Source of the DNA: Epiperipatus broadwayi
Taxonomy: Eukaryota > Onychophora > Udeonychophora > Euonychophora > Peripatidae
Assembly (NCBI GenBank): GCA_028023455.1
Contig: JAQFVV010000017.1
Coordinates: forward strand, 7,590,186 to 7,654,185
Reading direction: 5' to 3'
DNA: 64,000 bases
Made by a program: the position numbers and the translations under genes. This document shows, one piece after another, positions 34,081-45,582 of this stretch (position 1 is the stretch's first letter; each line of letters opens with the position of its first letter). Below the pieces are notes generated by a model, which worked only from the letters and a program-made list of their open reading frames with translations, had not been told where the DNA came from and did no database searches.

Positions 34081-36558
34081 TTATTATTCATTTCTGAAAG
34101 AGTGATGTATTATTTGTTTTCTATAACAGCTAGTCTTAACTTTGTTCTTCACACTCTTAAATTATCAAGTGTTTAAATATCATAGTTATCAAAATTCGAC
34201 TAAGGTGAGATTGAATTATTTTAAATAGCAGAAAAAGGAGGGGGTCAAATTTTAACGTATACTTTATTAAATGAAATTTTCTCTCTCTATATATTATAGT
34301 GGCATAACGTATTATTTGTATAATTATGGCATTCAAACTAGAATCATTTTTATTTAAAGCAGTAAATGTTATTCAATGTTGTTAGCGACATTCATCCGTA
34401 TCCGGCTCATCTTTGTGAATTATATATATATATTACATGCTTTTAATCTGGGGATTGCGACAAGATAGAACACATAGACTTCTTAACATGCCCTGTTCTG
34501 TGGGTAATTGACCATCCCTGGACCACTTATTCCATATAAAAGAGCTCCTGCCATTGGTGATTCCAGTAAAGTCCTGGCACACGCTAAGCTTATCCACTTT
34601 TTTCTAAGCACTGCCCACGAAGGGAGTCTTAGATGTCGTTTTTCGTCCAGAATCATGATCTTATCTTTGATTTCTTTATTATTGTCAGTACTGCTATTTA
34701 TTCATATTATTTTTTTTGCTTATGACCTAATTTTAATGCTGTAATATTAAAATTGTGCTCTGCTCAAATATATATGTAAACTCCACATATAGCTAGATTC
34801 ATTATTAATATTATTTTAGTTTTATTATACAATCTCACTGTCGCAATTTGTTTCTGTATTTAAGACTATTTGCCTAAGGGAAAATAAAGCGTTCTTCTTA
34901 CCAGTGCTAATTAAAAGAATTTTCATTAAATATTTTGCCATATAATCAAATATAACTTTTCAAATTTATTTTATTTATTGTCACAACTACAAAGATGGGC
35001 GAATAGTTTTTTATATATATAATGAATCTGGAAACGCTTTCCAAAATAATGTTAGTCACCATGTTTCATTACCGTATATAAAAGCGTTAAAAGCAATTTT
35101 ATGTAAATTGTTTCTAAGAATTGATTGGCATCTTAATAATTGACTTACCAAAGATGTGTGTTTATTTATAGTATATATCATTTAATTAATAAGTGCATAT
35201 GAGAAATAATAGTGTCAAAGACAATATGTAATTATCTACCGCTTAGAAAACCGCTTATTCCCGCACATCTTAATGTAAATAGTTTGTCATTATATTAAAC
35301 GATATATTTTTATTATCTAACTTGTTTGAGTATTTCGAATTTTTTTTCCTTCACTTCCCCTCTTTCAACCTTGCATGTACCATATTTGAATTCAGCCATA
35401 GTTAGTAATTAAGTCTCATTGTCTTCTCCACTCTGCTAGTGGGCGGGTTTTAAAATGAATTCTCATGTGCCATCATTATATGTTATTCATTAGGAGTTTG
35501 ATCCAAGGCTCACAGAATGGGTTCGATTTCAGTTTGCTCTCTGACTTAAATCTCAGGCTTAACTGAGTAAATTTAAAGTTCATTTTTTGAGTTCAGCTCA
35601 TGTTAGATGGATAAACATGTTTTGACCAGTACATTATATTCACAGGCATTTTAATTGCATGGCAATTTGTACCAAAGGCAAACTACATATATATCAATTT
35701 GATCGTGATGCTTTACTGTCATGAGGTAAAGTGAAACATATTTATGTTAAAAAAAATTTTCATTCAATATTTAATTTGACATTTACATATATTCTTTCAT
35801 TTTTTTGCTTAATTTCCTGCTCCTTTCTCAACGTTTTATATTTTGGCAATGTAATATGATGTTTGACTTTTATATTTTAATATTTAAATAATGTTGACAA
35901 TATAGCACTAGGAATGTTGTATTATATTTTTTGTGAATTGTAATCTAAAAAAAACTTTTAATAAGCTTGTGAAAAATATGAGGAAAAAACCTGTTAAGTG
36001 CTAAACCTACATTAATTTATTTTAATTGTTTTATCAGTAATAGCTTCTTCACCCAACGTGTTAAAATGCTTGTATATACTAATTATTATATAGTAAATAA
36101 CTTCTAAATTATAAATCATTTCTACTATATCACTTGATTTAGTAATGCAAATCTGTTTCAATATGCTTACTTTTATCCCTAAATCGTCAACTGATGAAAA
36201 CAATAAGATTGCCAAAATATTAAGTAAGGTCTAGAAATAATTCATTTATAATTAAAATTTGATTTTTCAAGTAGTAAAAATTTACTTCAGTACTGGTATA
36301 AGACCACTTATATTTGTATTTTTTTAACCTTAATAATCAGCTAAGATCAGGGTTTACCTATGTTAATCAGGAATACGTAAAATAATTTAAGTAGTGTTGA
36401 AAATATATCACTATGGATTGCTGATATAAAAATTACTAGGGTGGATGAAAACAATAAAATGGCCAAAATACCATGTACAGACTAGAACTGATTTATTTAT
36501 AATTTAAAACAATTTTTATAAGTTTAAATAGTACAAAATTATTTCAATACTATATATT
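34081..36558 (+). repeat. Segmental tandem repeat, copy D (about 2.5 kb, 3'-truncated)
   Basis: Matches A from 16981 to about 19455. Homology stops in the phrase ttcaatactatatat, where a minus-strand SINE tail (36556 onward) takes over. It is the most diverged copy. Confidence 0.85.
34385..34690 (-). pseudogene. Unknown reading frame, copy D
   Basis: Open from SSTDNNKEIKDKIMILDEK through KKWISLACARTLLESPM and YGISGPGMVNYPQNRA to a stop, then resuming as EVYVFYLVAIPRLKACNIYI. It is the most diverged copy, yet many residues are kept, as expected if the ancestral unit encoded a protein here. Confidence 0.3.
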
Positions 36559-36775
36559 ATACCGGTCGTAAATGTATGGCCATCAACAAGACCTAAAATC
36601 TGGACAAAACCCAACCATGCACAAGATACACATGTTGGTACTTGTGGATTCTAACCTATTTGCCCATTCTCCAACTCTATAACATTATGGATAACACCGA
36701 CAGTGATATCATGTAAATTAATTATTTCACAGCCCTGAGCTGCAGCATATTACATGAGACCTACAATGATGATGA
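36556..36775 (-). mobile_element. SINE, minus strand, same family as 46500-46748
   Basis: On the minus strand it shares, in order, tgttatccat, ggcaaataggttag, tatcttgtgcatggttgg and ggtcttgttga with the element at 46.5-46.75 kb, and ends in gaccggtataatata. Its tail abuts the broken end of segmental copy D. Confidence 0.7.
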
Positions 36776-36924
36776 GGTTTAATGACATTGAGTGAAACAA
36801 AAGATAGCTTAATTAGGATGTAAAAGCTATATTAACTAAAATGATGGGATTCGACTACGAGATATTTAATGACAAAGATTTATTAAATGATTAAAACATT
36901 TATTTTTTCCGATTTCACAATGTG

Positions 36925-37105
36925 GATTTGATTTACAAAATCATATATAAAAATAATATTTAGTATCGGTATTTTAACACATATATAGTGCAGGAGCATA
37001 TGTAAAATATTCAAGAGTTGATATGATTTACAAGTGAATAACAAAATTATATTTAATCCAGGTATTCTAATACAGCTATATAATGCGGGAGCGTACATAT
37101 AAAAA
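36925..37105. repeat. Tandem duplication, period about 95 bp
   Basis: gatttaca(a) begins at 36930 and 37025. Each is followed after similar spacing by atatttag/atttaatc, ggtatt(t/c)taa and gtgc(a)ggagca / atgcgggagcg. The two copies are clearly related but diverged. No coding content is supported. Confidence 0.65.
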
Positions 37106-37468
37106 AAACATTTAAAGGTATGCTTTATTCAAATTAAGACAGTATATTTTTCTGGTGGTAGACGAAACTCATATATAGTAGACTTGAGGCATAAATACAA
37201 TTTCAAAGGTTTCACTAATTTGTAAAACAACTTAACTGTGGTATTCCGTGAAGACATTTACATGAAAGATTATTTTGAACAAAGTGATTTATAACTCCTT
37301 TTAAAGAAACCAACGGTTTTGAAATACATTGAATTAAATATTTTATTTATATATCTAAATTACACTTATAAAGCGAACCTTTATTACGAAGAAACTATTT
37401 GATTTTAAGAGGGAGAGAGCAATTTCAAATAATTGGATCAAAACTCCAATGAAATTATTTTAATGATC

Positions 37469-37640
37469 GGTAAAGGTTTACTTTAGCGACTACATCATAT
37501 TCGTCATCTAGTTTTTAAAAGTAGAACTAAAAATTTAAAATTAGAACTAAAATATTCTAAAATCTTACGTATATGCTCCTATATTACAATTACAGTAAAT
37601 ATTTATTAAAATGTAAAAGATAATATAAAAAAATCATTTA
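37469..37640 (+). repeat. Left terminal inverted repeat of the Merlin element
   Basis: Complements 38549-38698 with interruptions; the first 18 bases match perfectly. The transposase end-binding site is expected here. Confidence 0.8.
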
Positions 37641-37645
37641 CCTTT

Positions 37646-38469
37646 TTAAGCATAATTCTGTCCTATGCATACTAGGAAGTTGGAGAAAAAGTTGGAAGTG
37701 CTGCATCTATTTTGGAAGGCAAATTCTTGGAGGTACCATAAAAATAAAGCTCTGCTGGTACCAGATTGTAATTTCAGCTTATGCTTCGCTCTTATCCACA
37801 TATTTTCAATATTCTGGTTATGTATATCTTGGTTTTCAAGATTCACAAAGTTGTCATGATGGACGACAACCAAATGCATATATATCCCATTGTTGAGTCT
37901 GCTGATGTTATTGTATGCAGGCCAGCCATCTGAAATTACGTGAGTACCTGGTAAAATGTACTGCTGGATTAAAGTCTTCAGTGTGACAGCCATTCTATCC
38001 ATAACTTCTGTCAAGAAGCATTTCCCTGACACTCTATACTGCCAAAGACCCAATGATCTCTTTGTACAGTCCCCCTGTGGTATTTTCGGTTGAAATAATA
38101 CATTTTGTCGACTAATGGCTTCCCATTGTCATCCATTCCACCGAGACCCATCGGATTTGTGCCTAAATATTGGCACATTTCACGGCAAAAATTAGCCCAG
38201 TCAATGACTATTTTTTTGCTGACGCTGGTCTCATGCACAATGTATTCTTGTGGCAAATTATGTGATCAAAAGTATACTATTTATAATTGTTCCCAGAGAA
38301 GAATGACTTTGGGAAAAGAAAAACCCCATTTGATTGTGCTGCACTGGTGACATATTCTGCATTCCCATCTACACCTATCTATGCCTGCAGAATACATCAC
38401 CAGCGAACAATGAACACTTACTGTTGGCATGTGGTGTAACTCTTCAGAAGGTGTCTTCTTGCAAGCCAT
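37646..38469 (-). pseudogene. ISXO2-like (Merlin) transposase, broken
   Basis: An N-terminal zinc-ribbon-like part (WECRICHQCSTIKWG) leads into a helix-turn-helix-like region (SVSKKIVIDWANFCREMC) and the DDE domain. The catalytic positions are visible: Asp in LVDKMYYFNRKYHRG, Asp in ISDGWPAYNN, and Glu in NIENMWIRAKHKLK, 'ENMW' being typical of the family. The Glu that usually follows the first Asp is Lys here. Two in-frame stops (38283-38281 and 38268-38266) and one frameshift near 38030-38050 disable it. The C-terminus, LFLWYLQEFAFQNR, is well conserved. The enzyme would cut and paste the element by binding its inverted repeats. Confidence 0.85.
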
Positions 38470-38548
38470 TTGATGGCCAATTCGGTTTCAAATAATTTAA
38501 ACTAATAGTTTTAATTAATCTAGTGTAATTATTTCAATTCTTTAAAAT

Positions 38549-38698
38549 GGTAATTTTTTTTATTATCTTTTACATTTTACTGTAATTCTAATATAGTAAC
38601 ATATACATAAGATTTTCAAATAATAATTTACTTCTAACTTTGAAAACTAGAGGGCAAACATCATTTTTATGCTGTGGTCACTAAAGTAAACCTTTACC
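38549..38698 (-). repeat. Right terminal inverted repeat of the Merlin element
   Basis: Read on the minus strand it repeats the left end, including ggtaaaggtttactttag, tctagtttt, aaaatctta and attacagtaaa. Confidence 0.8.
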
Positions 38699-40040
38699 AA
38701 AAGATCAATGGTTAATAAGTGTATTATCACTATAGATTTTACCAACTAGGCATATTGATAAAATAAAAGGAGAGGTAGCGGTGCATGCATATATGTTAGG
38801 AAGGAAAATACAGCATCTTGGCTGATTTACACTTTATAAATCAATAGGAAAGATGATGAAAGTATACCACTTCAGATGGACCAATACTTTAAAAGAATCT
38901 GCTAGGTGTGAAGTTGCAATGGTTCAGCTCCAACAATGCTAGCTTAACATGTTCAGAAGATAGATCATGCTCCTAATTTAAACACATGATGGAGATAATT
39001 TAGGATTCCCTAGAATGAGGTACAGGCGAATCAGGAATGATGAGAGTCACTTAAGCTAACCTATGCAAGCAACATTGCACTAATAAAAGTCTATCGGGCA
39101 TTTCAGAGTAGTAATTATAGCCTACCAATGATTTAGTAAATCTACAATGCGAATACATTTTAAATACTTCCATATAAAAATGACTACCTAATAGAATTTT
39201 AGTCATCTTGTTAGAGCATAAATCTCATCTTCTCTCTTAACTGATTCTCATTCAGAGAGGAAATAGATTAGTGTAATTTAAAATGCTAAGAAGAAAGAAT
39301 TACTCACCAGCTCTTGGTGAACCTGGACATATCAATAAAAAACATATTCATTGAAGCTGGAAATATAGTACATATTTCTGCTTCACCTAGTGCCAATGTC
39401 ATCAGCACTAGTATGGGTTTAAACCCAATCTTATATTAACTGACACCCATCTCATAATAGGCTGTAATATATTTTTAATATAATCTTTTATATTTCATTA
39501 ATTTTATTTTATAATTAAAACTAACCTTTTTATGATAGCTTATTTATTTTGTATTTGTAAAAATGTATATTGTGTTTATTTTATTAAATTGAATTGAACC
39601 CTGGATATCTATAAAATGTTACAAATATTTTAAATTCTTTTATTAAAATTCATTTTTCTTCAATTAATCAGTTGGTAACATTTTATATCTATCTTTTAAT
39701 CAATGTACATTAGAGGGTCATTTATCTACACAATGTAATATGTGTAAGAAATATTTTGTAAATTTCTATTTTTGAAAGTCATTGCACCAAATTCCTAAAA
39801 TTTTTCTGAATAAAATCTACATTTTTGTTTATCTAAACCGTAATTAAATATATTTTGTTAGTACAATGACTGATAAACTGAATATGCTTGGCTGTTTTCT
39901 TTTAATTAGCAAATGAACCCTTGGGGCATGTTGAATGCAGGATGATAGATTTCCCTCCAAAGCAGGCACCAACCTCAGAGAAACACTTAAAGAAATTGCA
40001 ATTGGCAGTTGTCACTGTAGATTCAATCCTATAGATAAAG
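38699..40040. other. AT-rich intergenic sequence, no gene seen
   Basis: A somewhat G/C-richer patch lies at about 39910-40010 (cccttggggcatg, gcaggcaccaacctcag) but it has no open frame or splice context I can support. Confidence 0.35.
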
Positions 40041-40149
40041 ACCAAAACACATAAATAGTGGAAAATTTGATAAGATTGATTATTAATTATTTGAAGAGTT
40101 CACTGAAGAGAGTAGTTTAGATTTAGTACATCGTGATTAAAGAATGACT

Positions 40150-40320
40150 GGCTAAAAAGATTGACTGTTGCTTTCTGGAGCTTTGTCCCACCAGCCCATC
40201 CATGCCTTTCCAGTGCTTTAAACATCTAGCTGAAGACTGTCTGTGTTGAGGAAGCCTGCAAATAATCTGACTGTATAAATGCCTGTTTCAAGCCATGGAA
40301 TGCCTACCGATTGATTCTGA
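40150..40320 (+). other. Leader-like block with splice donor
   Basis: A G/C-richer block ends in TGATTCTGAG|GTAATG (GT at 40321), similar to the donor at 5812. A weak CATAAATAG lies at about 40050, but without a TCAGT initiator at the right distance. No second exon is found. This is a tentative candidate for the same class as the other first exons. Confidence 0.2.
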
Positions 40321-40324
40321 GGTA

Positions 40325-41640
40325 ATGTCCAATTTGCCGCAATCCATTGATTCTATTTTACTTGTTTTCCAAATCAATACTAATTTATATTTTATATATC
40401 TGTGTGGTGTTTATATGGCTTGGTTTAAAATGCTCTTTTAATTTTCCTCTTAAAGTTAAAATATCAATTCTTCTAAAAATCTCATATTATTTTGATGCGG
40501 CAAAATTAAATTAATTTTTGGTTTATTTAGAATATAAATGACTTACTGAAATTTCCAAGTACAAAATTCAATGAGCTATTAACTTTAAATTCTCTCCCTC
40601 TAATTTTTCCAGTCAAAATCATTACAGGAGACTTACTACCCATAAATTAATTAACAGAAAGCTCATTTAGTTTTGTACATCATATATAAATTTATTATGA
40701 ATGATTGAAATTATTTTAAAAGTATCTTACTATTACCTCCAATTTAAAATAGCCCTGTAATTATTTCTGAAAGAATAAAGAATTTTAGTGAATCAATTAA
40801 GCAAAATCTATTATAGCATTTTGTCAGTATATGTTTCATACATATATATTTTTATTTGTCAAAAATAGTAAAAAAATTCGAAGTATAATTTATTATGCTT
40901 TATATTGTCAAACTTCATCTGAAGTGAGTTTGATATTCAATGCCCCGTCTATGTTAATTAAAAGACAGTCTTATTTTGTAATCTTTGATAAACTATTTAA
41001 TAACTTATTAATAAAAGTGTGGAAAACAATTTATATTTTAGTTTTAATTCTTGCCTTTCTTTTTATAATATAATTTATAATTCATTCATTGATGGCCTAA
41101 GGTTACGGGGACTTCCTTTCATGTCAGGGAGCCGATTATTTTAATCAGGCTTTAAGTTATAATTTTGTTAGTGATATATTATCTATCTATTGTAACGATA
41201 TATAAATATGTCGTTACATTAATTTAAAATAAAGACTTAAAAGTTCGCAAATAAAAGTAAAAAAAAAAACTAAACGCTAAAATTAAAAATGTTTGTTATA
41301 CGTATATACATTCGCACAGATGCTAAACTTTAAAAATATTTTTTTTAATAAATAAAAAAAGGTATCTGAATGTATTTTTTATAAAAAAAAAAAGATTTAT
41401 AAAAGTATTTTAATAAAAAAATAACGTAAGTTAAAATAAAAACAGGTATTAATTAATTCCTGTAATCTATAAATGGAAATGATTGTTTATTAATTATCTA
41501 AAAGCTGTTTAATTAAAAAGTCAGATGGAAAGTTAGATAAGAGAAGAAAGGGATTTTAGCTTGACCAATGGAAGCCAAATAAAGGCCCGGACCATAACGA
41601 AAAAACAGAACAGTGACGTTTTTGTTCATGGAATCCCTAG
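40325..41640. other. AT-rich sequence, no gene seen
   Basis: Long A/T runs, especially 41260-41420. The open frame at 40831-41073 is Leu/Ile/Phe-rich by composition and has no recognisable domain. Confidence 0.35.
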
Positions 41641-41683
41641 GAGGACTATAAAAAGAAAAAAATATTGAGTTCCAGTCAGAGAG
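41567..41683 (+). promoter_or_regulatory. Candidate promoter: CCAAT, TATA, initiator
   Basis: CCAAT lies at about 41566-41571 and TATAAAAAG at 41647-41655. TCAGAG at 41676 places the A (41678) exactly 31 nt from the first T of TATA. A 193-nt leader with a good donor follows. Confidence 0.5.
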
Positions 41684-41870
41684 AGCTTTTTCCAACTTGA
41701 TTTTGGTGAGTCTGGCGACAAGAGGCACTTGTCATCCTCACTCACTTATTTAAAAATGCAAAGACTGTGATACCAGGACAGAACCAGCAACTGCCACCTC
41801 CAAAACATCAGACCGGTCTTCCAGGAAAGTCTATGTGGGAATTGCCAACGGGAACAGGGACTTCTCTACC
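41678..41870 (+). other. Candidate non-coding first exon (193 nt)
   Basis: Ends CTTCTCTACC|GTAAGC, a strong donor with GT at 41871. It contains aagactgtgatacc and cagaaccagcaactgcc, which recur in the duplicated copy at 43368. No long frame is present. It may be the leader of an unknown gene or of an LTR. Confidence 0.35.
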
Positions 41871-43050
41871 GTAAGCAATAGAACTGAACAATTGTTAAAA
41901 TCATAACCTTAATTAAGAACTTTAAAGATTGCTAAGTAAATTTAAATTTTATAAAAAGGAACTTTTCTCTGACTTATGTGTCAACTAAATTGATAATGTG
42001 ATATTTTATATATGTGTGCGTTTGATAAAAAAAATCATTTCCATTTATTATTTATTGTATTGATATTTATTGTTTAAATTTTAAATGAGGTAATTTCAAG
42101 TTGTTTATAGATGCTTGCATGGATTCGTTTGCAGTTAATTATATTTTGGTTTTCATATTTGATCAAAATATATAGACATTCGATAAATAATGATACCTTA
42201 CGGTGAGTATCTAAAATGTATTTATTCGGATGTCTTTTAAGTTATTGGTGACAACGCAAGTATCTTATGGTGAATACTATTAGGTTACTTATAAGTTTCC
42301 CTCTGCGATTGTCGGTATCAATAATTTTGTATTTTGATCGTTTATGTTTATTTTGAAATGTTTTTGACCGTGGAATCTATGTAATCGATCTATACCCAAC
42401 ATTTTTAAACTCATTTGTGCGAACGTATCTAAATGTTAAACTTAAGTCGGGCGTGAATGGCTATATAGATTTGTAAAGTTATATTAGGGAGGGTAATCTT
42501 AGGTTATTTGTGTCGTTGTTGAATTGGGTCAATGGATTGGATATATTTGTGTAATTAGTAGATGTAGTATGAGTTTCGCTACGTGCAGAATCGCTGTATA
42601 CACCGCACCAACCCTTTGCCTATGGATGGGATTGTAAGTCGGCAAAAAGGATCGCGGTCCCTTCCTATGGAGTTTTTATTTTATTGTTCTTCTTGCTATA
42701 CAGACGTCATATTCCTGTATTAGACAAGAGTCAATGTTTTTCTTAAACTATATTGTTCAGATGTCCATTCCTGACAGTATAGTATCTTTGTGCTGTTGTA
42801 TTTTCATGCTACATTGAATACATAAATGTATCGGATGGATTGATGCCAGTTTGACTGCGAATTTTAGCCTAGGGTGAAATAGGGATAGAATGTTTTATTT
42901 TCAAATGCAGATCTATGTAGTCTATTCATACTTGACAATCTAAATAAAAAAAATTAAAATCATTGAAATTTATGTAAATGTAAAAATAAAGAGTAATATA
43001 AAAATCTAAAAATGTTAAACCTATTCCTCGAATTTAGAATGATTTTATAT
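41761..43050 (+). repeat. Direct duplication, copy 1 (with leader exon 3' part)
   Basis: Pairs with 43368-44620 at an offset of 1,607 bp at the start and 1,568 bp at the core. The flanks are about three-quarters alike by eye. The core, 42112-42410, is nearly identical to 43680-43977. Confidence 0.85.
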
Positions 43051-43316
43051 GTGCGTAAATAAATATTTTATGTGTAAATTTCTGGCAGTGGCTTTTAATC
43101 TTTTATATTTAAGATATAAAATTAAGTTATATTTTATTATCTCTGCTACTCACTGAGCTAGTGACTTGGGCTAACGGTCGGAATATTTAAAGAAAGTGGA
43201 ATCTTAACAGCGCGTATCTGCCTACTCTATAAATTTTTCTAGGCTCAAATGCCTAGATGGCGCCCTTGTAGAGCAGATATTGTGTTTGCAATTAGATTCG
43301 AGCGTTTTGTGTTTGA

Positions 43317-43351
43317 GAGATGTGGTATGACGCACATACCACACTCTCTAT
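43317..43351. other. Small hairpin next to poly-A
   Basis: GAGAGATGTGGTATG and CATACCACACTCTC form a nearly complete 14-bp stem around acgca. A run of A follows at 43350-43363. It could be a structured RNA tail or a SINE end. Confidence 0.5.
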
Positions 43352-43367
43352 AAAAAAAAAAAATGAA

Positions 43368-44620
43368 AAGACTGTGATACCTTGAACCAGCTATTGCCAT
43401 CTCCAGAACATTACCTTCCAACGGAGGCATCGCGGGAATTCCATAAGCTATATGAAAGGAACAATTATTAAAATCAATTGAGAACTTTCGTCAAGTTTTA
43501 CAAATTGATAAACAAGCCAACTTAAATGTTAAAACGGACTCTTATCTGACTTTTGTAAGTTTTTAAATCAAATTAATAATGTTTAATTTTATATGTTTTC
43601 CGATTGATAAACATCATTTCCATTTTTTTTTCTTATTGTAAAGATTATTTAAATGTATGAAATTTAAGTTGTTTATAGACGCTTGCATGGATTCGTTTGC
43701 GGTTAATTATATTTTGGTTTTCATATTTGATCAAAATATATAGACATTCGATAAATAATGATACCTTACGGTGAGTATCTAAAATGTATTTATTCGGATG
43801 TCTTTTAAGTTATTGGTGACAACGCAAGTATCTTATGGTGAATACTATTGGGTTACTTGTAAGTTTCCCTCTGCGATTGTCGGTATCAATAATTTTGTAT
43901 TTTGATCGTTTATGTTTATTTTGAAATGTTTTTGACCGTGGAATCTATGTAATCGATCTATACCCAACATTTTTAAACAAATCTGTGCGAACGTATTTAA
44001 ATATTAAAATTAAGTCAGGCGTGAATGGCTATATAGTTTGTAAAGTTATATTAAGGGAGGGTAATCTTAGGTTATTCATTTCGTAGTTGAATTGGTTCAA
44101 TGGATTGGATATATTTGTGTAATTAGTAGATGTAGTATGAGGTCCGCTACAGGCAGGATTATAGATATACGCCACACACCCTCTGTTTGCCTATGGATGG
44201 GTTTGTAAGTCGGCAGAAGACCGCAGTCCATTCCTATGGAGTTTTTGTTTATTGATCTACTTGCCAACAGATGTCACATTCCTGTTGGTGGAGAGTCAAT
44301 CTCTTCTCTATTTCTACTTATTGTTCAGATGTATATTCCTGACAATATAGTATTTTGTGTTGTCGTATCATGCTACATTGAATACATGAATGTATCAGAT
44401 GGATTGGCGCCAGTTGATTGCGAAATTTGTTGCCTAAGGTTAAATCAGGGAAGAATATTTTCCTTTCAAATGCAGACCTATGTAGTCCATTCATACTCGA
44501 CCCTCTAAATAAATAGTAAACTCATTATTTGCAATCTACTTAAATTTAGAATTAAAGATCAATATAAAATTATAAACGTTAAATTTATTCCTCAAAATTT
44601 AAATATTATTTCATTGTGCA
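43368..44620 (+). repeat. Direct duplication, copy 2 (leader donor lost)
   Basis: Begins aagactgtgatacc like copy 1. Where copy 1 has the leader donor GTAAGC, copy 2 reads CCATAAGCT, so the GT is gone. Its own upstream sequence differs from copy 1 before aagactg, so the promoter was not duplicated. The core at 43680-43977 is almost unchanged from copy 1. Confidence 0.85.
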
Positions 44621-44624
44621 AATA

Positions 44625-45080
44625 TGCATAGTTTTTATTATTATATTTCCTATCAATAACAAGGTTTTAAAGTTATCAGTAAAAGCGTATGCCTGTATGA
44701 CCGAAAATCTCATATCTGTATATCAAATCACACAAATTAAAATTTATTTCTATTGGGTAAAAGGAGTTCAGACCACTTCCATTACTTATAAACATTGTAA
44801 ATAGTTTTAGAGAAGTATTATTGTTCTTATTTAAATTTGGATTTTATCTATTTAAACGCTTTGAAAATATATATATTGGGATAATTAATTATTTAGTATT
44901 TTGTTGTTATATCATCATTTATATGAAACGGTAACGGGTATTTGGGACTAAATAAATATTTAATCACATTATTAAACTTGTTTCGTTTTTATAGTATTAG
45001 TTATATCGATAAAATGTGTTCTTTCCTTATCAACCACATACCTGTAATAATCATTTAACTTACCCATTTGAAGACCCTAG
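44625..45080. other. AT-rich spacer, no gene seen
   Basis: There is no supported feature; the open frame at 44616-44804 has no recognisable content. Confidence 0.35.
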
Positions 45081-45513
45081 ATGTAGAGTGACTTGAGATA
45101 GCCACACGGGATATCGCTCTACCGGGGGTGTTAAATCTTATTCTTATGCTCCGCTGAACATATGGTATTGCACACCCTTCTAGGAGAGTGAAAAATTCAT
45201 TTTTTGATTCTTTTCTAGAAGTGGCGCGCAAAAGTCTATTTTGTAAATAGATTTTTCAAAGGTGTGTACTTGCCATTGTTCTAAATATTCGGGCATTAAA
45301 ATAAGATATCAACTAAAGGGTGTTTTAACTGGAAGATTCCTGTCAATCCACTCTTTTCTATCAGTTTAGCTGGAAGTACTGATATGTATGAGTATAGAAA
45401 TCGGCTAAATTGATATCCATTTCTTTACCTGTTAAATCTTGGTCACTTCATGCTCAGTGCAAGATTAGGAAAAGAATTCCGCAGGGAGTATGGTCCGGTA
45501 CACTATATATATC
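45080..45513 (+). mobile_element. SINE-like block ending in CCGGTACACTATATATAT
   Basis: This stretch is less AT-rich, with words such as gccacacgggatatcgctc and accgggggtgttaaa near its start. It ends in ccggtacactatatatat at 45495-45512, a variant of the tail shared with other elements here. The 5' end and promoter boxes are not clear. Confidence 0.35.
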
Positions 45514-45582
45514 TAAGGCATTATGTATTTATAGCTACAACCATTCATTTATTATTATTTTGCTTTGCTACTTACTCCTCAG

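Larger units (their letters stand above)
37469..38698. mobile_element. Merlin/IS1595-type DNA transposon, 1,230 bp, with both ends
   Basis: The element starts GGTAAAGGTTTACTTTAG at 37469 and ends with its inverse at 38698 (CTAAAGTAAACCTTTACC). The inverted repeats are unusually long: similarity continues through aaaatcttaygtatatg and attacagtaaa over 37469-37640 and 38549-38698. The flanking octamers taatgatc and aaaagatc agree at 6 of 8 bases, consistent with the 8-9-bp target duplication of Merlin elements. It encodes a broken ISXO2-like transposase on the minus strand. Both the ends and the reading frame are recognisable, but no autonomous activity is expected. Confidence 0.85.

Noticed and set aside
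40831-41073. 80-codon plus-strand frame rich in Ile, Leu and Phe
   Set aside because: Composition is that of AT-rich DNA. No domain, no start context and no splice signals were found.
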